Assembly: GCA_000824825.2 (NCBI GenBank)
Contig: LM655194.1
Location: 491,632 to 555,631 of the forward strand
Source: Mesorhizobium sp. ORS 3324
GTDB lineage: Bacteria; Pseudomonadota; Alphaproteobacteria; Rhizobiales; Rhizobiaceae
Length of the DNA stretch: 64,000 bases
Direction: 5' to 3'
The first letter of the stretch is position 1. The number at the start of each line of letters is the position of its first letter. Both the position numbers and the translations under genes were made by a program. The notes under the pieces were generated by a model. The model did no database searches and had not been told where the DNA came from. It worked only from the letters and a program-made list of their open reading frames with translations. Shown piece by piece: positions 59,967 to 64,000 of the stretch.

Positions 59967-59997
59967 GCCGGCGCCGCGGCTCTCCCGCGGCGCCGGC
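59967..59997 (-). terminator. 13-bp perfect hairpin between binding-protein and ATPase genes
   Basis: GCCGGCGCCGCGG-CTCTC-CCGCGGCGCCGGC lies just after the binding-protein stop (60006). There is no T-tract. As with the hairpin at 30425 it probably limits read-through or protects the binding-protein mRNA. Confidence 0.6.
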
Positions 59998-60005
59998 TGG
60001 TCAGG

Positions 60006-61130
60006 CTACTTGTTTTCCTTGGTCTGGCCCATGATTTCCTGCGCGGTGAAATTGATGCCGCAGGTCGGGAAGGAATTGCCGACGAAGAAATTGTCGGACT
60101 GGTCGGGGAAGAAATCCTGGCCTGCCTTGAAGTTCGGATCCTCGACGATTGCCAGCGGCAGCTTGACCGACTGCGGCACGACATTGCCTTCGAGGGCGGC
60201 GATCGCCGTCTTGATGGCGACCGCGACCTGAGCAGGTCCGGTGCCGGCCGAAGAACATTTCAGCCCGTCTCCCGCATGCGCCGCGCAGAATTTGCGGAAG
60301 CCGTTTTCCGTCTCGCCGCCGAACGGCACGAACGGATGCTTGGCGTCGATCATGGCTTGCACGATGCCGGTGTCGCCGCCCTGCCCGGTGATCCCGTCGA
60401 ACGGTCCGCTGGTGGCGATCGCGTCGGCCGTCGCCTTCTGCGCGACGCCGTCGTCCCACTTGCCGACGACCTCCGTGACATTCCATTTCTTGCCCGAGGC
60501 ATCGAGAACCTCATGGATGCCGTTATGCCGGTCGGTGTCGACGGAAGTGCCGGCAACGCCGCGTACCTCGAGCACCTTGCCGCCATTCGGCACGTGCGAG
60601 ACCAGCCACTTGCCCCACAGCTCGCCGAGACCCTTCTGGTCGACATTGACGTTGATGGCGTCCTTGGTGTCGAGGATGTTGTCGAAGGCAACAAGAATGA
60701 CGCCGGCTTCCTTGGCGCGCTTGATGACCGGCCCGAACGCTGTCGGGTTCTGGGCGTTGACGACGATCGCGTCGAAACCGGAATCGATGAAGTTGTTGAT
60801 CGCCGAGATCTGCGCCGGCACATCCTCGCCGGTCGACACCACCTTGAATTCCTTCAGCTTCTTGGCAACGTCCGGTTGCGCGGCATAGGCCTTGGCCGTC
60901 TGGATCATCTGGATGCGCCAGGTGTTGGCGATGTAGCCGTTGGCAAGCGCGATGCGGTACGGCCCTTCCTTCTTCGGATATTTGAAGAATTGCGTGTCGG
61001 CAGCCCAGGGCGCGAAGCAGTCGGGCTCGGCCGACGGCCCTTTGACGATTTCCGGACCGGCGATCGCCGAAGAACTCAGCATGACGAATGCAGTGGCGGC
61101 AATGACACCGCCAACGAGTGACTTGATCAT
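60006..61130 (-). CDS. CUT2-type sugar ABC transporter substrate-binding protein
   Basis: Periplasmic binding protein of 374 residues (Peripla_BP_4, ribose-binding-like). The signal MIKSLVGGVIAATAFVMLSSSAIA precedes a mature part GPEIVKGPSAEPDCFAPWAADTQ. Motifs: YRIALANGYIANTWRIQMIQTAKAYA, NNFIDSGFDAIVVNAQNPTAFGPVIKRAKEAGVILVAFDN and GQGGDTGIVQAMIDAKHPFVPFGGE. GGAGGA is 6 bases before the ATG at 61130. First gene of the transporter operon. Substrate probably gluconate or a related sugar acid, inferred from gntK and the LacI regulator. Confidence 0.92.
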   Translation of the reverse strand: MIKSLVGGVIAATAFVMLSSSAIAGPEIVKGPSAEPDCFAPWAADTQFFKYPKKEGPYRIALANGYIANTWRIQMIQTAKAYAAQPDVAKKLKEFKVVSTGEDVPAQISAINNFIDSGFDAIVVNAQNPTAFGPVIKRAKEAGVILVAFDNILDTKDAINVNVDQKGLGELWGKWLVSHVPNGGKVLEVRGVAGTSVDTDRHNGIHEVLDASGKKWNVTEVVGKWDDGVAQKATADAIATSGPFDGITGQGGDTGIVQAMIDAKHPFVPFGGETENGFRKFCAAHAGDGLKCSSAGTGPAQVAVAIKTAIAALEGNVVPQSVKLPLAIVEDPNFKAGQDFFPDQSDNFFVGNSFPTCGINFTAQEIMGQTKENK

Positions 61131-61281
61131 CGGTATTCCTCCCAGTTGCAGTTCTGCTTGTCGATGAAACCCCGGCACTGCCGGCCGGCACCTCCTGCCG
61201 GTACGATGCGCTTTCGAGGTGACCTGCGCCGTCCCTCTTGTCCCCCTTCGCCCGCTTCAGGCCGCCGAAAAAACTATCATA

Positions 61282-61328
61282 TTATACATAATAAACAAGC
61301 ATCAGCTGTTGCTTATATATAATAAACA
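61282..61328. promoter_or_regulatory. Two 16-bp direct repeats in the AT-rich promoter of the CUT2 operon
   Basis: TTATACATAATAAACA (61282-61297) and TTATATATAATAAACA (61313-61328) differ at one base and are spaced 31 bases apart, close to three helical turns. They lie 152-198 bases upstream of the binding-protein start. Likely binding sites for a regulator other than the LacI protein, or the promoter itself. Confidence 0.55.
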
Positions 61329-61365
61329 GCCATTCGCCTGACCCCGGATTACCCGACGGGAAAAT

Positions 61366-61379
61366 TGGTAGCGCTACCA
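61366..61379. promoter_or_regulatory. LacI-family operator
   Basis: TGGTAGCGCTACCA is a perfect 14-bp palindrome with the central CG expected for LacI/GntR-family operators. It lies between the LacI gene stop (61424) and the transporter operon start (61130). Confidence 0.72.
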
Positions 61380-61423
61380 TAGATGGGTGTAAACCGGCAT
61401 TTGCACAGTCGCATCTGTGGGTT

Positions 61424-62452
61424 TCAACGCGTGGTGCTCTCGCGGCGCCTGAGCTCGAAGCCGAGATCGACGATTCTCTGCTGCGGCCGCTGTCCGGCGA
61501 TCGCGGCGAGCGCCATGGCCACCGCCCGGCGGCCGATTTCGTAGCGATGTGTGCGAATGCTGGTGACCGACGGGAAGGCCGACTGCATCATGTCGAGGTC
61601 GTTGAAGCCGACGATGCCGATGGTCTTAGGCACCGCGATCGCGGCGCGGTGGCATTCGAACAGGACGCCGAGCGCGATATCGTCATTGTTGCAGAACACG
61701 CCATCGAGCGTCGGCATCTTGGCCAGCGCATCGCGCAAAAGCTCGCGGCCGAGCGTCACGCTGGACAACAGCGGCGTTGTCGTGACCAGGCGCGGATCGT
61801 ACAGGCCCGCCGCCTGCATCGCCGCGCGATAGCCGGCGAGGCGCCGCTGCGAGCGCGGGTCCATGCGCGCGCCGATGAAGCCGATCCGCCGGTAGCCCTT
61901 CTCGATCAGGTGCTCCGTGGCCGTCCGGCCGCCATCGAAATGCGAGAAGCCGACCAGCATGTCGACCGGGTCGGGCCCGGTTTCCATCACCTGCACCACC
62001 GGGCAGCCGGCCGTCTCCAGCAGCTTTCGCGACAGCGGCGTCTGGTCGATCCCGGCCACGATCAGCGCCGCCGGGCGCTGCGAGGCGAACAACTGCAGCA
62101 GCCGCTCCTCTTCCAGGCCCGAATAATGCGTGTTGCCCATCTGGATGCGGAACGGACTGTCCGAAAGGCTGTCGTAGATGCCGCGCACCACTTCGGCGAA
62201 GACGTTGTTGGTGAGCGAAGGCACCAGCACGCCGAAGACCTCCGCGCGCGCCGAGGCCAACGCGCGCGCATTGGGATCCGGGATGTAGCCGAGCTCGTCG
62301 ACGGCGGCCTGTATCTGCCGGCGCAGATCTTCCGAGACCCGACCCGGCTCGCGCAGGGCGCGCGACACGGTGATGGCGCCGACCCCCGCCTTGCGCGCCA
62401 CATCGGCAATGGTCGGGCGGCCGCCGCCGCGGCGAGAGCGCGGCTTGGTCAC
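61424..62452 (-). CDS. LacI-family transcriptional regulator (GntR-like)
   Basis: DNA-binding repressor of 342 residues. The helix-turn-helix PTIADVARKAGVGAITVSRALREP is at about 13-36, then the hinge DPNARALASARAEVFGVLVPSL and a sugar-binding core (FCNNDDIALGVLFECHR, GIVGFNDLDMMQSAFPSVTSIRTHRYEIG). The pattern resembles E. coli GntR, the gluconate repressor. It starts with GTG at 62452. A matching palindrome follows at 61366, so it likely controls the transporter and gntK genes, with gluconate or 6-phosphogluconate as inducer. Confidence 0.9.
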   Translation of the reverse strand: MTKPRSRRGGGRPTIADVARKAGVGAITVSRALREPGRVSEDLRRQIQAAVDELGYIPDPNARALASARAEVFGVLVPSLTNNVFAEVVRGIYDSLSDSPFRIQMGNTHYSGLEEERLLQLFASQRPAALIVAGIDQTPLSRKLLETAGCPVVQVMETGPDPVDMLVGFSHFDGGRTATEHLIEKGYRRIGFIGARMDPRSQRRLAGYRAAMQAAGLYDPRLVTTTPLLSSVTLGRELLRDALAKMPTLDGVFCNNDDIALGVLFECHRAAIAVPKTIGIVGFNDLDMMQSAFPSVTSIRTHRYEIGRRAVAMALAAIAGQRPQQRIVDLGFELRRRESTTR

Positions 62453-62612
62453 AGCCCTGCCCTTGTCTCGCGAAAGGAGCGCGGCAGCGAGCCGTCGATC
62501 GCCATCCTAGCCACAGCAGCCATGTTTTGCAGCCCGTCCCATCCCGTCTGGGTCGCGCAGGCCATGGCCGTTGTCAAGCCGACGGCCGGCCTGTCCAACG
62601 CGCCGAAGGCGC

Positions 62613-63845
62613 TCAGGCCAGCGCCTCGACGCCCCGCCTTGCCTTCCACATCAGCAGCAGGATCGCCGCGAGGTTCACCAAGTTCCACGCGATGCCGTTG
62701 AGGAAGGCGGCGGCGTAGGAGCCCGTGAGATCGTAGATCCAGCCCGACATCCAGCCGCCCACCGCCATGCCGAAGATCGTCGCCATCATGACGATGCCGA
62801 CGCGCTGGCCGGCCTCCTTGGCGGGCATGTAGTCGCGCACGATGATCGCGTAGCAGGGCACGATGCCGCCTTGCGAAAGGCCGAATACCAGCGAGACGAC
62901 ATAGAGCGAGGCCAGCCCGTCGAACGGAATGTAGAAGAACAGCGACAGGCCCTGCAGCGCCGAGCCCGCGAGCAGCGTCTTCACCGCGCCGATGCGGTCG
63001 GCGACGAAGCCCGAGCCGATGCGGCTGACGACGCCCGCCGCCAGCATGATCGACAGCATATCGGCGCCGCGCGCGACGCCGTAGCCGAGATCCAGGCAAT
63101 AGGCGACGATATGCACCTGCGGCATCGACATCGCCATGCAGCAGCCGAAGCCGGCGATGACCAGCAGCACCTGCAGTTGCGAAGGCGTCAGCGAGATCGG
63201 CTGCACCGGCCGGCTCCCCGGCGAGCCTTGGGCAGCCTCGCGCGGCGCACCGCGCCGCAGCATCAGCACCAGCGGCACCATGGTCGCGAGGCAGATCACC
63301 CCGATCGTCGCATAGGTGAAACGCCAGCCCCCGCTCTGCATCGCATAGGGCATGACCGTCGGCCAGACGGCGCCGGCGAGGTAGCTGCCGGAGGCGGCCA
63401 CGGTGACCGCGACGCCGCGGCGACGGTGGAACCAGTGCGAGACGTCGGCGATCAGCGGACCGAAGATCGCCGATGTGCCGACGCCGATCAGAAGTCCCTG
63501 GACGAGGGTGAATACCAGGATCGACGTTGTGAGCGAGGCAAGGAGAAAACCGGCGCTGAGCGCCACCGCGGAGGCGAGCGCCGGTACCCAGTAGCCCATG
63601 CGGTCGATGGCGCGTCCGACCAGCACATTGCCGGCGGCGAAGCCGACCATGGTCGCGGTGTAAGGCATCGAGGCCGCAGCCCGATCGACGCCGAATTCCG
63701 CCTGCACGGCGGGCAGGACCACGACCACCGCCCACATGCCGGCGCCGCCGATCGTCGCCAGCAGCACCGAAACGGCAAGCCGCATCCAGGCATGGAAGCT
63801 GTCGACGCCGGGGCTGTCTGCCGCGTTTCGGGGGATCGTCGTCAA
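62613..63845 (-). CDS. MFS transporter
   Basis: Inner-membrane transporter of 410 residues with 12 predicted helices. MFS motifs: GRAIDRMGYW in the 2-3 loop and GFVADRIGAVKTLLAG in the 8-9 loop. The fold resembles the oxalate/formate or monocarboxylate MFS group (FGPLIADVSHWFHRRRGVAVTVAASGSYLAG). The start is a TTG at 63845 with AGGA 6 bases upstream; the first ATG in frame is about 20 codons later. It lies 160 bases before the LacI gene on the same strand. Substrate unknown; a sugar acid or dicarboxylate would fit the neighbours. The 155 bases to the window end hold no gene. Confidence 0.9.
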   Translation of the reverse strand: MTTIPRNAADSPGVDSFHAWMRLAVSVLLATIGGAGMWAVVVVLPAVQAEFGVDRAAASMPYTATMVGFAAGNVLVGRAIDRMGYWVPALASAVALSAGFLLASLTTSILVFTLVQGLLIGVGTSAIFGPLIADVSHWFHRRRGVAVTVAASGSYLAGAVWPTVMPYAMQSGGWRFTYATIGVICLATMVPLVLMLRRGAPREAAQGSPGSRPVQPISLTPSQLQVLLVIAGFGCCMAMSMPQVHIVAYCLDLGYGVARGADMLSIMLAAGVVSRIGSGFVADRIGAVKTLLAGSALQGLSLFFYIPFDGLASLYVVSLVFGLSQGGIVPCYAIIVRDYMPAKEAGQRVGIVMMATIFGMAVGGWMSGWIYDLTGSYAAAFLNGIAWNLVNLAAILLLMWKARRGVEALA

Positions 63846-64000
63846 GGCGTTTCCTGTCCGCGATTCTCTAGGATCGGGCGGTTTCGCCCACTATCGGCGC
63901 TTTTTTCGCGTGGTGAGCAGCGCCACGTGGGACAAATCCGTGGCTCCAGCAATCGGAACCGGCCTCGCCGCCCGGAGTTCTGCACCTAAAGCGCGTCGCG

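Overview
The window is a piece of chromosome from a GC-rich alphaproteobacterium of the Rhizobiales, most likely Mesorhizobium or a close Phyllobacteriaceae relative. This rests on the very high GC, gene content typical of rhizobia (reductive pyrimidine catabolism, many ABC transporters, TamA/TamB next to an alpha-2-macroglobulin and PBP1C), and several families of palindromic intergenic repeats common in this order. I see no rRNA, tRNA, CRISPR array, transposase or phage gene. It reads as ordinary core or near-core chromosome.

Positions 1-17.8 kb hold a reductive pyrimidine (Pyd-type) degradation locus. On the minus strand lie an NMT1/THI5-type ABC importer (ATPase, two permeases, a substrate-binding gene cut by the left edge) and an operon for a beta-alanine/omega-amino acid aminotransferase, an N-carbamoyl amidohydrolase, dihydropyrimidinase and a small periplasmic protein. 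The TetR-family regulator rutR is divergent from this operon. The dihydropyrimidine dehydrogenase pair preT-preA lies about 6 kb further on. RutR-like boxes lie between rutR and the aminotransferase and just upstream of preT. Between rutR and preTA sit an XRE/MmyB regulator with two short-chain dehydrogenases, and an Rrf2-AhpD-DoxX group with two tandem palindromes upstream of the regulator.

Positions 17.8-32.1 kb hold ChaC, a two-domain VOC protein, a periplasmic protein, a second DoxX protein, a dimethylglycine/sarcosine-dehydrogenase-like flavoprotein next to a trimethylamine methyltransferase (MttB) family protein, an SLT-domain lipoprotein, and a Dpp/Opp-type peptide ABC operon.

Positions 32.4-48.4 kb are an envelope region: tamA-tamB (TamB has a large internal tandem duplication), divergent from an alpha-2-macroglobulin gene with a thioester motif, followed by pbpC (PBP1C).

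Positions 48.7-55.9 kb hold a sulfate/thiosulfate ABC transporter (cysTWA) flanked by two paralogous binding proteins, an Rrf2 regulator that may control it, and an acyltransferase-like protein whose expected catalytic motif is degenerate.

Positions 55.9-63.9 kb hold, on the minus strand, an MFS transporter, a LacI-family regulator, a CUT2-type sugar ABC transporter and gluconokinase. A perfect 14-bp LacI-type palindrome and 16-bp direct repeats lie ahead of the transporter operon.

All assignments come from reading the translated sequence and motifs; no database search was run.
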